Source: Paludibacteraceae bacterium
GTDB lineage: Bacteria > Bacteroidota > Bacteroidia > Bacteroidales > Paludibacteraceae
Assembly (NCBI GenBank): GCA_017646805.1
Contig: JAGCLW010000025.1
Coordinates: forward strand, 1 to 44,125
Length of the DNA: 44,125 nucleotides
Reading direction: 5' to 3'
Shown here in pieces: positions 8,621-17,430 of this stretch; positions within the stretch are counted from its first letter, which is position 1, and each line of letters begins with the position of its first letter. Under the pieces are notes generated by a model. The model did not search any database. It was not told where the DNA came from and was given only the letters and a program-made list of their open reading frames with translations. The translations under genes were made by a program, and so were the position numbers.

Positions 8621-9475
8621 TCAAAACAAATCGGCAAACGGACGACGATCTTTGTTGTCGCGAACGGCAAGCATAACATAAGCTTTATCATAAACTTTCT
8701 GTTTTTCGATCAAATCTCGTTGCTCTTCTGAAACCGATTTCGCAGACAAAAAATCTTCCACTTTATTCCAAAATAATGCCAATTGTTCCAGATGAAAATC
8801 AGTCTTATTTTTTGTAATTGATTCCGTATTCCAAACATAATGATAAAATGCTTTATGAAAACATGCTGCCGACGATTGCGAATAAAACATTTTTACACAC
8901 GCAAAACGATCTTCTCCATAACAAAACTTTTTTTCGTCTTCAATAATATCGTATGACAATAAAAATTCTCGTTTCAACAATTTATTCCATAATGTCCAAG
9001 AATGATTATTGTTTAAACAATCCGAATACAAAAACGACAGCCGATCGGTTTCTATTGGCAAAGACTCTTGATGATAAATCGTTTTTTGAAATTGTTCTTC
9101 AAAATAATCCATCGCCACAATATCCGGAAAATCATTTTGTTTAGCAAACAAATAACTCTCTTCTGCCAAAGTTTTTTCAACCCAATCGTCACTATCCACA
9201 AAAAGAACATATTCTCCCGTTGCTTCTTGCAAAGCCGTATATCGCGACTTTAACGGACCAAAATTGGTTGAGTGATGCAAAAATTTCACTTGCTCCGTTC
9301 GATTCGGATATTCTGCCACGACACGCTGAATTTCCAAAATACTATTATCGGGAGAAGCATCATTAACGAAAATAAATTCCACGTCATTTTCCATCGTTTG
9401 CTCCATCAACGAACGAACACATCGTCCAACATACTTTTCTGCACGAAAAACCGGTATGCAAAATGAAATTTTCAA
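8621..9475 (-). CDS. Family 2 glycosyltransferase, possibly truncated at its C-terminus
   Basis: A GT-A-fold inverting glycosyltransferase that would add a sugar to a growing surface glycan at the inner face of the cytoplasmic membrane. Motifs: ISFCIPVFRAEKYVGRCV at the N-terminus, FVNDASPDNS (36-45) and the metal-binding VDSDD (93-97). The TLWNKLLKREFL segment is also typical of this GT2 subgroup. As read the protein is 284 aa and stops at TGA, but the same frame continues for 42 coding-like codons (8620-8492). Residues 1-284 hold the whole catalytic domain, so the short form could still be active. It is the last gene of the seven-gene glycan operon and starts 4 bp after the flippase gene. 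Donor and acceptor are unknown. Confidence 0.85.
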   Translation of the reverse strand: MKISFCIPVFRAEKYVGRCVRSLMEQTMENDVEFIFVNDASPDNSILEIQRVVAEYPNRTEQVKFLHHSTNFGPLKSRYTALQEATGEYVLFVDSDDWVEKTLAEESYLFAKQNDFPDIVAMDYFEEQFQKTIYHQESLPIETDRLSFLYSDCLNNNHSWTLWNKLLKREFLLSYDIIEDEKKFCYGEDRFACVKMFYSQSSAACFHKAFYHYVWNTESITKNKTDFHLEQLALFWNKVEDFLSAKSVSEEQRDLIEKQKVYDKAYVMLAVRDNKDRRPFADLF

Positions 9476-9479
9476 GCGT

Positions 9480-10709
9480 CTAAATTTTTTTAGTCAAATA
9501 AATACAATATAAAATTTCAACAATTCCTGATAAAGAAAGTGCTATCACCACCGAAAAAACAGATTGTGTCAAACCATAAATCAATCCAAAAATCAACAGA
9601 CACGAAATCATTGCAACAAATTGATTTTTAGCAACAAAAGAATAACGATTATTAGGCACAAAAACAAAATGAATATACGCACCGACAATCAACCACGTAA
9701 GAATCGTCACACTAAGAATTACCGCCATAGGATATGCCATGAGCATTTCTTTTCCTCCCATAAACAACACTAAAAAATAACCAAAAACCGCCACGCATGC
9801 CATCACCAATAATCCAATCAATGCTTCATAACGAAAAATCTTTTTAACCCGTGATTTTGATGCTTTATCCACAACTTCCGGAAACAATGCCTTGTTGATG
9901 CTTTGCGTAAATAATCGCGGAATATTTACAATCTTTACCGCCAAATCATACAACGCAACCTCATGCATTCCAAAACAAATTCCCAAAAACAACGTCAATG
10001 TACTTTCCTTAAACACGCCCGTTATTGAAGAAAGAAAAAACGACCAACCTTCTTTGAAATAAATTTTCAATTCTGACAAATTCGCCAATCCATACGAAAT
10101 CCCATCTCGAACACGAATTTGAAACGTTGCCACGACACCGCCCAAAAATACCATTCCCACAACAATCAACATATAAAGAACATTATCTTCTGGCGACGAA
10201 ATAAACAAGAAAACCAAAGGAATCATCAACAATCGAAAAATGAGATTGATAATCGTTACAATCTTCATGTTTTTTCTGCCTTGAAAATACCATATCGGGA
10301 AAAGCATCATTCCAAAAATTTGAATAAATGGCAATGAAAACAACAGCCAATTTTCTCTCATCAAAGGAACAAACAAAACAAGTGGAATAAACACAAGCAA
10401 CGACAACGCAAATAATAATAATTTCCCCGTAAATATCGCCGACAAAATCGCCGACAATGCTTGCTTATCGTCTTTGCATTCCACCACACGACGAACCGCC
10501 GGAGTATCAAATCCATAATTCACCAACAAATCAAAATAATTGGAAACAGTCAGTGCAAAAACGTACAAACCATAAGCCTCTGTACCAACTTGTCGGATAA
10601 CAAACGGATAAAGCAAAAGCCCAACCAACGCACTCACAAAAGTCAATGCGGTCATCGCTATATAATTTTCCAGCAACTTCGTTCGTATAAAAAAAGAAAA
10701 TGATATCAC
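9480..10709 (-). CDS. Wzx-like polysaccharide flippase (MOP superfamily)
   Basis: An integral membrane protein of 409 residues with about 12 hydrophobic segments, matching the polysaccharide transporter branch of the MOP superfamily, which flips lipid-linked oligosaccharides across the inner membrane. The N-terminal signature LLLYPFVIRQVGTEAYGLYVF and the mid-protein segment ALYDLAVKIVNIPRLFTQSINKALFPEV are typical of Wzx/RfbX proteins. Its ATG overlaps the GT4 stop by 4 bp (ATGA), implying translational coupling. No Wzy-type polymerase or chain-length regulator is in the operon, so the substrate is perhaps a short oligosaccharide, or polymerisation is encoded elsewhere. The family call is good; the specific substrate is unknown. 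Confidence 0.85.
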   Translation of the reverse strand: MISFSFFIRTKLLENYIAMTALTFVSALVGLLLYPFVIRQVGTEAYGLYVFALTVSNYFDLLVNYGFDTPAVRRVVECKDDKQALSAILSAIFTGKLLLFALSLLVFIPLVLFVPLMRENWLLFSLPFIQIFGMMLFPIWYFQGRKNMKIVTIINLIFRLLMIPLVFLFISSPEDNVLYMLIVVGMVFLGGVVATFQIRVRDGISYGLANLSELKIYFKEGWSFFLSSITGVFKESTLTLFLGICFGMHEVALYDLAVKIVNIPRLFTQSINKALFPEVVDKASKSRVKKIFRYEALIGLLVMACVAVFGYFLVLFMGGKEMLMAYPMAVILSVTILTWLIVGAYIHFVFVPNNRYSFVAKNQFVAMISCLLIFGLIYGLTQSVFSVVIALSLSGIVEILYCIYLTKKI

Positions 10710-11869
10710 TTGCTTAAAATTCTTTTTGACAAAGCTTTTTCATAAATAGAAACAACTTCTTTTCCGACAAAATCATACGAATATTGCTTAGCAATCGTCT
10801 TTATTTTTTCTGTATCAAATTCCGAAAAATGATCAATCATATAATCCAACTTTTCCAACAAAGCTTTTTCATCTTTCGGCGACACCAAAATTCCACATTC
10901 TTCAGTGACCATTTCGGATATACCGCCCACATTGCTGGTAAGCATAGGAAGTCCTACGGATAAACATTCAGATAAGACAACCGGTGCATTCTCATAATTA
11001 GAAAACAAAATAAAACAGTCGCTCTTCCTCATCCATTGAGCGACTTCTCGAGGCGTTTGTTCTCCTTTAAAATGCAGTATTCCCTGTGGAAAGTTCAATG
11101 ATTCCGCATAATCAACCATTTGCTCAAAATCAACGCCTGTACCAACCATTACAAGTTCAAAATCATCACGTTTCTCTCGCAATTGAGCAGCAACTCGCAA
11201 AATTCCCGAAATATTTTTCGCTTCATCAAAAAAACACGACACATGCAAAATCCGAACTTTTTCGCTCACTCGCTTTTTTTGCACTTGAAAAAAGAAATCA
11301 TCTACAACATTATTTACTTTTTGATAATCGGCTCGAATGCCGTGAGACATCATCGATTTTATCAAATGTTCGCTTACCGGCATTACTTTATCTGCATGTT
11401 TTGCAAGAAATTTCACCGACCACCGATTCAGTTTTGAAGACTTTTGAAAAGTTCCATTCTCCGGCAAATAAGTTGACCAATGCTCCGTGACAACATAAGG
11501 AATTTTCCACCATTTTTTCATCCAATATGCCACAAAAATATCTCTCGAAAAAATATGACAATGCGTTATTTCAGGTCTTCCATAATGACGAAAAACAAAT
11601 CGTAATCCGGAGAAAAATGCAATGAAATAATACATTATTTTCAAAAAACGAAAACGAGAATCTTTGGCATAAACAATCACCTCACGCACCGATTCATTCC
11701 ACTCGCAAACGTGCAATTCTCGCCGTTTCACCTCCGGTCGTTGGCAAATATAAAGCACCTTGATCGGCATAAAACGCCCGATAGCCTCCGCATGCTTTCG
11801 CACAAAAAGACCCTCCATAGCATCATAACGATGCGGATACCAACGCGTTAGAAAAAGAGAATATCCCAT
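10706..11869 (-). CDS. Family 4 glycosyltransferase (GT-B fold)
   Basis: A retaining GT4-type glycosyltransferase of 387 residues, probably acting at the cytoplasmic face during glycan assembly. The N-terminal Rossmann half contains LTRWYPHRYDAMEGLFVRKH and the middle TEHWSTYLPE segment. The C-terminal nucleotide-sugar half contains ILHVSCFFDEAKN, ELVMVGTG and the GT4 donor motif with the E-x7-E pair in YENAPVVLSECLSVGLP, followed by TSNVGGISEMV. It overlaps the FemAB-like gene by one base and the flippase by four, so it lies inside a coupled operon. The sugar transferred cannot be told from sequence. Confidence 0.9.
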   Translation of the reverse strand: MGYSLFLTRWYPHRYDAMEGLFVRKHAEAIGRFMPIKVLYICQRPEVKRRELHVCEWNESVREVIVYAKDSRFRFLKIMYYFIAFFSGLRFVFRHYGRPEITHCHIFSRDIFVAYWMKKWWKIPYVVTEHWSTYLPENGTFQKSSKLNRWSVKFLAKHADKVMPVSEHLIKSMMSHGIRADYQKVNNVVDDFFFQVQKKRVSEKVRILHVSCFFDEAKNISGILRVAAQLREKRDDFELVMVGTGVDFEQMVDYAESLNFPQGILHFKGEQTPREVAQWMRKSDCFILFSNYENAPVVLSECLSVGLPMLTSNVGGISEMVTEECGILVSPKDEKALLEKLDYMIDHFSEFDTEKIKTIAKQYSYDFVGKEVVSIYEKALSKRILSK

Positions 11870-12765
11870 TACAATTTTAATCGTTTCTTAATTTTTGACA
11901 AACACACTTTTAGCGGAGAAGAAATCTCCTGATACGTATTTTTTTTCGCTCCAAAAGAAAGATAAAAACGAGCAACCGAAGGAATCATCGAACCCTCAAA
12001 ATCCAACGTATGAATGTGTGAAGAATGATTATTCAACAAAAAATCTATCAAGAAAAACATTGCACAAACACGTTTTCCCTCTTCATTGCTTGCCGGAAAA
12101 AGATAAATCAATCGTCCACGACAAGAAATAAATCCCGCAACAGCACAAAGTTGAGAACCGGATTTTACACCATAAGCACAAAACATTTGATGACGATCAA
12201 TCAATTGAAAAACTTCAAGCAATTTTTCCTTATTCAAACAATTATGAGCATTATGAGAAAAATAAAAATCTGCCAATTCAGAAACTGAAATCGGTTGAAC
12301 ACACAAATCACAACGCTTTGCCTTTACAATATTGCGTTTTGCATTCGTAGAATATCCGTCAAAAATTTGCTGTTTCGGCAACGACAAATCAATCGTATAA
12401 TTGACCCGATCCGACACTCTACGATCAATCATTCGTGGCATTTTCTCATTCAAATAATACGTATAAAGAGAAAATGGAATTGCTTTAATAAAAGCTTTCA
12501 TCACACGTTCTGTCACCGGCAAAGCCGAAAAAATCCCCAATTGTTGAGTATAATGCGGAACACAGCCTTGACGCAAAAAACCGCAACGCAAATTGTTGGG
12601 CAACGGCATCACATATTCATAATCATTCATGACCAATGCGTCCCAACTCGAAGCAAAAGCGTCAAGCCACCAAGAATAAGCATACGGCAAACACAAAGAT
12701 GAAGAATTTATCGTTGCGTCCCATTTGCAATAATCAATCTCTTTATGTGATAAAAATTTTATCAA
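11869..12765 (-). CDS. FemAB/GNAT-like acyltransferase
   Basis: A soluble 298-residue protein resembling the acyl-CoA N-acyltransferase fold of FemAB-like proteins found in polysaccharide clusters. The supporting segments are the first-half QGCVPHYTQQLGIFSALP, the middle STNAKRNIVKAKR, and a C-terminal block with FDFEG-like TLDFEGSMIPSVARFYLSFG, which is characteristic of this group. No membrane segment or signal peptide is seen. In this operon, between an MBOAT protein and glycosyltransferases, it may attach an acyl or aminoacyl group to an amino sugar or lipid-linked intermediate. That role is inferred from context. The family assignment is moderately secure; the substrate is unknown. Confidence 0.72.
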   Translation of the reverse strand: MIKFLSHKEIDYCKWDATINSSSLCLPYAYSWWLDAFASSWDALVMNDYEYVMPLPNNLRCGFLRQGCVPHYTQQLGIFSALPVTERVMKAFIKAIPFSLYTYYLNEKMPRMIDRRVSDRVNYTIDLSLPKQQIFDGYSTNAKRNIVKAKRCDLCVQPISVSELADFYFSHNAHNCLNKEKLLEVFQLIDRHQMFCAYGVKSGSQLCAVAGFISCRGRLIYLFPASNEEGKRVCAMFFLIDFLLNNHSSHIHTLDFEGSMIPSVARFYLSFGAKKNTYQEISSPLKVCLSKIKKRLKL

Positions 12766-12774
12766 AACACTTTC

Positions 12775-14622
12775 TTAAAATTGGAAATAAATAAATTTTT
12801 GAAGATCTGCCGTCACAAATTGATAAACCACAAAAATCACAAAAACAGAAACCAACAACATTACAATCAACGGCATTTTTGCAAAACAAAGACGATAACG
12901 ACGTTTGAAATTTGTTGGCAACCAATGAATTATCATTCCCAAAACAATCAATCCAAAAATCAATTTATACTCCGAACAAACATTTGGAATTTGCTCCGTA
13001 TTCCATTCCGAACCAATTTGAATCACCATATTTTTTGCCGTTTGCCAAGCCGTTTCGTTTGCTTCTGCAGGATCAAGATTACTTCCCGAACGAAAAAACA
13101 ACCGCGTAAACGTTATAAACACAAACGTTTGCAATACCGACCAACTTAATTCCACCGCACGAACCAATTTTCCTTTTAATCGAAAAATATGACCAATCAT
13201 CGCAACAAATGTTCCCAACATCAAACAACCAACCCAAACCACTGCGATACGAAAAACAGGTTGTGCCGAATAATCCCACAACCAAACAAATAATCCCCAG
13301 AAAACAACAACAACCACAAATCGCCAATAAACCGTAAGTGGATGCCACAATTTATAAATCACCATACCAATTCCATTCAATCCGCCCCAAATCATAAAAT
13401 TCATCGATGCTCCGTGCCACAATCCTCCAAGCAACATCGTATTCATAGAATTGATATTTGTTGTGATTTTCTTTCTCCGTTCAGGGAAATAAACCGCAAT
13501 TGTAAACAAAATAATAGCAACCGAAACCACAATAATCGCCACCCAAATCGAACCCGAAAGAATCGTTCCGACCAAAGCTATCGTAAAAATAACGGCAAAC
13601 GTACCAAATGTTGCCTCTCGATTGCCACCAAGAGGGATATACAAATAATCTTGCAACCATTTGGAAAGAGAAATATGCCATCGTTTCCAAAAATTGGAAG
13701 CATTAGGCGCTTTATACGGAGAATTAAAATTCAGTGGCAAATAAAATCCCATCAGCAAAGCAACTCCCATCGCAATATCCGTATATCCCGAAAAATCGGC
13801 ATACACTTGAAGAGAATATCCAAAAAGAGCCACCAAATTTTGAAATCCATCATACATCGTTGGATTGGCAAAAACACGATCGATAAAATTTACCGCAATA
13901 TAATCCGAAAGAATAATCTTCTTTGCCAAACCATTCAAAATCCAAAAAATAGCCATTCCAAAATGTCGTCTCGACAAAAAATATGGTCGGTACAATTGCG
14001 GAACAAACTCATTGGCTCGAACAATCGGTCCTGCTACCAATTGAGGAAAAAACGACACGTAGAATCCATAATCCAAAATATTTTTCACCGGATTAATACG
14101 ACGGCGATAAATATCCATCAAATAACTGATACATTGGAATGTATAAAAAGAAATTCCTACCGGCAACAAAATCACATCAACACTGAACAAATTCGTTCCG
14201 ACAACCGCATTTCCCAACATGGAGAAATAGTCTCGAACAACAAAATTTGTCCCCAACAACACATTTATCAAATCCGTAAAGAAATACGCATATTTAAAAT
14301 AACACAATACCAACAAATTGATTATAATTCCGATAATCAACCACAACTTTCGACCAGCAACGGAATTTGCTTTTCCCAATGCTTTCCCCGTCAAGAAACT
14401 AAGAATTGTTGCAAACAAAAGAATGAGCGTAAAAATCCCACTTGTCTTGTAATAAAAAAAGACACTTACAAAAAACAAAAACGTATTCCGCATCAAAAGT
14501 TTGCTTTGAAACGGAATCAACAACATCAACACCACCGCAAAAAACACCCAAAAATACAATTGAGTAAAAAGTAACGGTGACGCATCGTCAAAGGCAAATA
14601 TGTTTGTCAAAAAATCCAACAA
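12775..14622 (-). CDS. MBOAT-family membrane O-acyltransferase (AlgI/DltB-like)
   Basis: A 615-residue polytopic inner-membrane protein of the MBOAT family, which passes acyl groups (usually acetyl) across the membrane for O-acylation of extracytoplasmic glycans. The AlgI-type signatures are clear: ILLPVGISFYTFQCISYLMD (151-170), QLVAGPIVR (194-202), SNFWKRWHISLSKWLQDYLYIPLGG (309-333 region) and the catalytic-histidine motif LGGLWHGASMNFMIWG with H403. It extends beyond the usual AlgI length (about 480-520 aa) by a C-terminal stretch with several more membrane segments. Two SGNH-domain proteins encoded directly upstream are the expected periplasmic partners, analogous to AlgJ/AlgX in alginate acetylation. 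The gap to the SGNH gene upstream is 5 bp and to the FemAB-like gene 9 bp. Confidence 0.92.
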   Translation of the reverse strand: MLDFLTNIFAFDDASPLLFTQLYFWVFFAVVLMLLIPFQSKLLMRNTFLFFVSVFFYYKTSGIFTLILLFATILSFLTGKALGKANSVAGRKLWLIIGIIINLLVLCYFKYAYFFTDLINVLLGTNFVVRDYFSMLGNAVVGTNLFSVDVILLPVGISFYTFQCISYLMDIYRRRINPVKNILDYGFYVSFFPQLVAGPIVRANEFVPQLYRPYFLSRRHFGMAIFWILNGLAKKIILSDYIAVNFIDRVFANPTMYDGFQNLVALFGYSLQVYADFSGYTDIAMGVALLMGFYLPLNFNSPYKAPNASNFWKRWHISLSKWLQDYLYIPLGGNREATFGTFAVIFTIALVGTILSGSIWVAIIVVSVAIILFTIAVYFPERRKKITTNINSMNTMLLGGLWHGASMNFMIWGGLNGIGMVIYKLWHPLTVYWRFVVVVVFWGLFVWLWDYSAQPVFRIAVVWVGCLMLGTFVAMIGHIFRLKGKLVRAVELSWSVLQTFVFITFTRLFFRSGSNLDPAEANETAWQTAKNMVIQIGSEWNTEQIPNVCSEYKLIFGLIVLGMIIHWLPTNFKRRYRLCFAKMPLIVMLLVSVFVIFVVYQFVTADLQKFIYFQF

Positions 14623-14627
14623 AACTT

Positions 14628-15866
14628 TTATTTCATTTCATGATACAACTTCAAAAAAGCATCAGAATACATCGTTCCGATCAATTCGTAGCCTTTTCGC
14701 GAAAAATGAATTTTGTCCGGTCGTGCCAAACCTTTTTGTTGCCATTTCGACATAGACGACAAACCGCCCATAATTTCAAACAAATCATACACGCCACCAT
14801 TCCATTTTTTCGCCAAAGAATAAAACGATTGTTGAGCAACAATTCCATTTCGATTCACCACATAAATCCGTTTTCGTTTTCTACGAATCTTCTTATAACT
14901 ATCGTTATTCGTAATAAAAACAAATGCACAATTCGGATTCACACGTCTTATTTTCGTAAGCAAAGAATCATAATTGGCACAAAACACCGAATCTGAAAAA
15001 TGACGATCCATCGCATCATTAATTCCTATCGCAAAAACAGCCAAATCAGGTTTAATCAAATGCAAATCTTGCTCAAAATCAACGCAATTCAAGTACGACG
15101 GAACCGAAGCTCCATTCACGCCAATAGTATGATAAACCACACCGAAAGCATCATTTTCGGGAATAATTCCCGTCACAACAAACGTGTCTTGCTCAAAAAC
15201 AAAAGGATTCTTTTGTTTCAACATAATTTTGAATGACGAAACCAAAGTGTCCAACTCAAAAACAAAACCCCGATCATTTATCTTTGGCTCTACTTTCTTA
15301 TCATTTGCCAACGACAAAACAGGTTCAAAAATTCCTCTCATCGAACGACCAAGCAAGAAAACACGATTTGTCAAATAACGATCCGAACTATCACGATTCA
15401 ATTCTATATTTATCCACGAAGAAACATCTGATGTATGAATCAAAATTCCGGTCATTCCTTGTTCTATATCAAATTGCCGAACCGAATTGCGAGCCGATTT
15501 CCATTCTCCACCAAATGTGGTTATATAATTATACGGATTGTTCGTTTTTGCCGCCGAATAAGGGAAAATCAATCCACGAGCCGACCGTTGTTCTTCCACC
15601 AAATCATCAATTCGCCGGCGTATCACATGCGTGTACATATCCGCTTGAACGTGAGATCCTCCTATATGCAAAACATTTATTCGTCCCTTTTTATTCGTTT
15701 TCACACTATCCAATTTCATAAAAAATTGTTTCAAAAACGAAGAATCCGACGGAATTTTTATTTGATTCAATTCAGCCTTTGCACATTCTGGCAAATCCGA
15801 ATACGTTTGTTGTGAAAAAAGTGATATTGAAAAAGTAAGAAAAATAAAAATTATATTTTTTTTCAT
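14628..15866 (-). CDS. SGNH-fold exported protein, putative glycan O-acetyltransferase/esterase (second copy)
   Basis: A 412-residue exported protein with an N-terminal signal peptide (MKKNIIFIFLTFSISLFS). It has the SGNH hydrolase layout: block I VLHIGGSHVQAD with nucleophile Ser71, block III IGINDA, and the catalytic pair in DKIHFSRKG (Asp384, His387). Block I reads GGSH, where GDS is usual. SGNH proteins beside an MBOAT protein typically complete transfer of the acetyl group to the polysaccharide in the periplasm; some act as esterases instead. It overlaps its homologue upstream by 4 bp and sits 5 bp before the MBOAT gene. The two SGNH proteins share only the motif layout, suggesting different tasks. 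Confidence 0.82.
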   Translation of the reverse strand: MKKNIIFIFLTFSISLFSQQTYSDLPECAKAELNQIKIPSDSSFLKQFFMKLDSVKTNKKGRINVLHIGGSHVQADMYTHVIRRRIDDLVEEQRSARGLIFPYSAAKTNNPYNYITTFGGEWKSARNSVRQFDIEQGMTGILIHTSDVSSWINIELNRDSSDRYLTNRVFLLGRSMRGIFEPVLSLANDKKVEPKINDRGFVFELDTLVSSFKIMLKQKNPFVFEQDTFVVTGIIPENDAFGVVYHTIGVNGASVPSYLNCVDFEQDLHLIKPDLAVFAIGINDAMDRHFSDSVFCANYDSLLTKIRRVNPNCAFVFITNNDSYKKIRRKRKRIYVVNRNGIVAQQSFYSLAKKWNGGVYDLFEIMGGLSSMSKWQQKGLARPDKIHFSRKGYELIGTMYSDAFLKLYHEMK

Positions 15867-17248
15867 GGTTTTACAAAAAATTGATAATCATAATAAATCA
15901 TAAACGTCTGCCACAAAACTTGAGCAATTCGATCAGCTCCCTTACGAGTAAAATGAATATAATCCGGTGCCGCCCATTGTGGCGAATGATTAACCCACGC
16001 AATCATTGAATTATAACCTCCCATCACACCATAGATATCCCAATATGCCGCTCCATTCGTTGTTGAAGTTTGTTTCATCTGTTCAACCAAATATGGCAAT
16101 AATGAATACGTCCTTAAGTCGCCATTTTTTTTAGTCGACATATCCGATGGTCCAATAACCAAAATCTTAACATTGGGCAACAATCGTTTGAACAACTGTA
16201 TTTGTTGTGCAAAATTAGCACAATATCGAGACACACTCACACTATCCCGAAAAACGGGCATCGCATTACCTCCAAATTCAAGAATTACAAGTTGCGTATT
16301 CAAATCCGAAAGCATAGATTGCAAGCCTTGTGGTTCGATGCGTAAAAAAAACGTTCCATCAGAACCTCGCATCGGAATGTTAGACAAACTTACACCTTTC
16401 CCGTCGTCTAACGAGATACCATAAATTTCGGATGTTCCATCAAAAGCAAGAGAAGTTTTTGCGTTTTGAAAAGCCAAATTCCATGTCAAACAATTTATTT
16501 TGCCAAACGAAGACGGCAATATTTTCGACTCATCTCCTACTGTAATTTTCAACGAATCAACAATATTTCCGGCAAAAACACTTACTCGAGAAAAGGATTT
16601 TGCATTACGATTCCAAATTTTCAACCATAAATTTTCGGCATCCAATTCCGCCACTTGTGCCATCGCTCCATAACGCCGATGAGTCGCTCGATCGCCCATC
16701 ATTCCTCCTGCATAATACATCTCCACATTTTGCGAAAGAGATTGTCCTACCGACATTGCATCAATTGGTTGAAAAAGCGGAATCAATCCGGCTCCTCCAC
16801 CACCAAATCGCTCTTGAAATTGATTACGAAGAAATCCCGAAATACGATCGCCTTCAATTTGAGAATCGCCATAGTGCATTATATGCACCATTTTTTGCGA
16901 AGCATTGTTCAAAGCATGAAAAAAAGAAGAAAAATAAGTAGGATCGTTATTGGGGCAATAAAACCGAGATGGATTTTCGCTAAAAAACGTGGTATAAAAT
17001 TGTAGTGAATCAAGATATGCTTGCTGAGCCGAATCTACCAATTGTATTGTCATTCCCTCTTCTACCGTTGCCAATTGCTTATCAACATCCACTTTGACCG
17101 GCTCTTCCAAATCAAAAACCGAAGATAATGTAGGGAAACGCAAATTCACGCCTCCAATCAAAATTGATGGTTGCGGAAAAATCCAACAAAGCAATGCCAA
17201 CAAAGCTAAAATTGTAAGAATAAACAAAAACGTTTTATACAACTTCAT
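15863..17248 (-). CDS. SGNH-fold membrane-anchored protein, putative glycan O-acetyltransferase/esterase (first copy)
   Basis: A 461-residue protein with one N-terminal membrane segment (about 5-24) and a periplasmic SGNH domain. Block I is MHYGDSQIEGDRI with nucleophile Ser129, block III contains LEFGGNAMP, and the catalytic pair lies in DYIHFTRKG (Asp429, His432). An additional beta-rich segment between blocks I and III (about 200-310) could bind carbohydrate, as in AlgX-like proteins. It is the first gene of the seven-gene glycan operon, with a canonical -7 box about 70 bases upstream. By analogy with MBOAT-SGNH pairs it should accept acetyl groups delivered by the MBOAT protein. This is family knowledge plus context, not proof. 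Confidence 0.82.
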   Translation of the reverse strand: MKLYKTFLFILTILALLALLCWIFPQPSILIGGVNLRFPTLSSVFDLEEPVKVDVDKQLATVEEGMTIQLVDSAQQAYLDSLQFYTTFFSENPSRFYCPNNDPTYFSSFFHALNNASQKMVHIMHYGDSQIEGDRISGFLRNQFQERFGGGGAGLIPLFQPIDAMSVGQSLSQNVEMYYAGGMMGDRATHRRYGAMAQVAELDAENLWLKIWNRNAKSFSRVSVFAGNIVDSLKITVGDESKILPSSFGKINCLTWNLAFQNAKTSLAFDGTSEIYGISLDDGKGVSLSNIPMRGSDGTFFLRIEPQGLQSMLSDLNTQLVILEFGGNAMPVFRDSVSVSRYCANFAQQIQLFKRLLPNVKILVIGPSDMSTKKNGDLRTYSLLPYLVEQMKQTSTTNGAAYWDIYGVMGGYNSMIAWVNHSPQWAAPDYIHFTRKGADRIAQVLWQTFMIYYDYQFFVKP

Positions 17249-17315
17249 TTGCTACAAAAAAACGACTTCTTTTAGTTAAATGAAAATCAACTACAAAGAC
17301 AACAAAATAGTAAGA

Positions 17316-17323
17316 CAAAGATA
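17316..17323 (-). promoter_or_regulatory. Candidate promoter of the glycan operon (-7 box)
   Basis: The minus strand reads TATCTTTG (17323-17316), an exact Bacteroidota -7 box. The upstream box is weak (CTTT, 17 bases away). It lies in the 182-bp divergent gap between the glycan operon and the helicase gene. Confidence 0.45.
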
Positions 17324-17392
17324 ATCATTTTCAGCACAAAAAAGAAAGATTCAGAGAAAGTGACTCATTTCTCAAAATAAAGAAAAATAAAG

Positions 17393-17400
17393 TATCTTTG
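17393..17400 (+). promoter_or_regulatory. Candidate promoter of the helicase-folP unit (-7 box)
   Basis: The plus strand reads TATCTTTG, an exact Bacteroidota -7 box, 30 bases before the helicase start. A TTTC at 17368-17371 may serve as the upstream box with 21-base spacing. Confidence 0.48.
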
Positions 17401-17430
17401 CAAAAATAACTTATATCAGAAATATACATT

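Noticed and set aside
8621..8623. TGA as a sense codon (reassigned code) in the GT2 gene
   Set aside because: clpX ends in TGA and other genes read as normal proteins under the standard bacterial code, so genome-wide reassignment is not supported. Local read-through remains possible.
13342..14574. Open plus-strand frame of 410 codons opposite the MBOAT gene
   Set aside because: It lies wholly antisense to a gene with clear family motifs. Its translation is almost only Lys, Arg, Asn, His, Ile and Ser, as expected for the complement of hydrophobic membrane codons.
17249..17430. Small RNA or small protein in the divergent gap before the helicase
   Set aside because: It contains only two opposing promoter boxes in AT-rich sequence; no open frame with a start or stable hairpin was seen.
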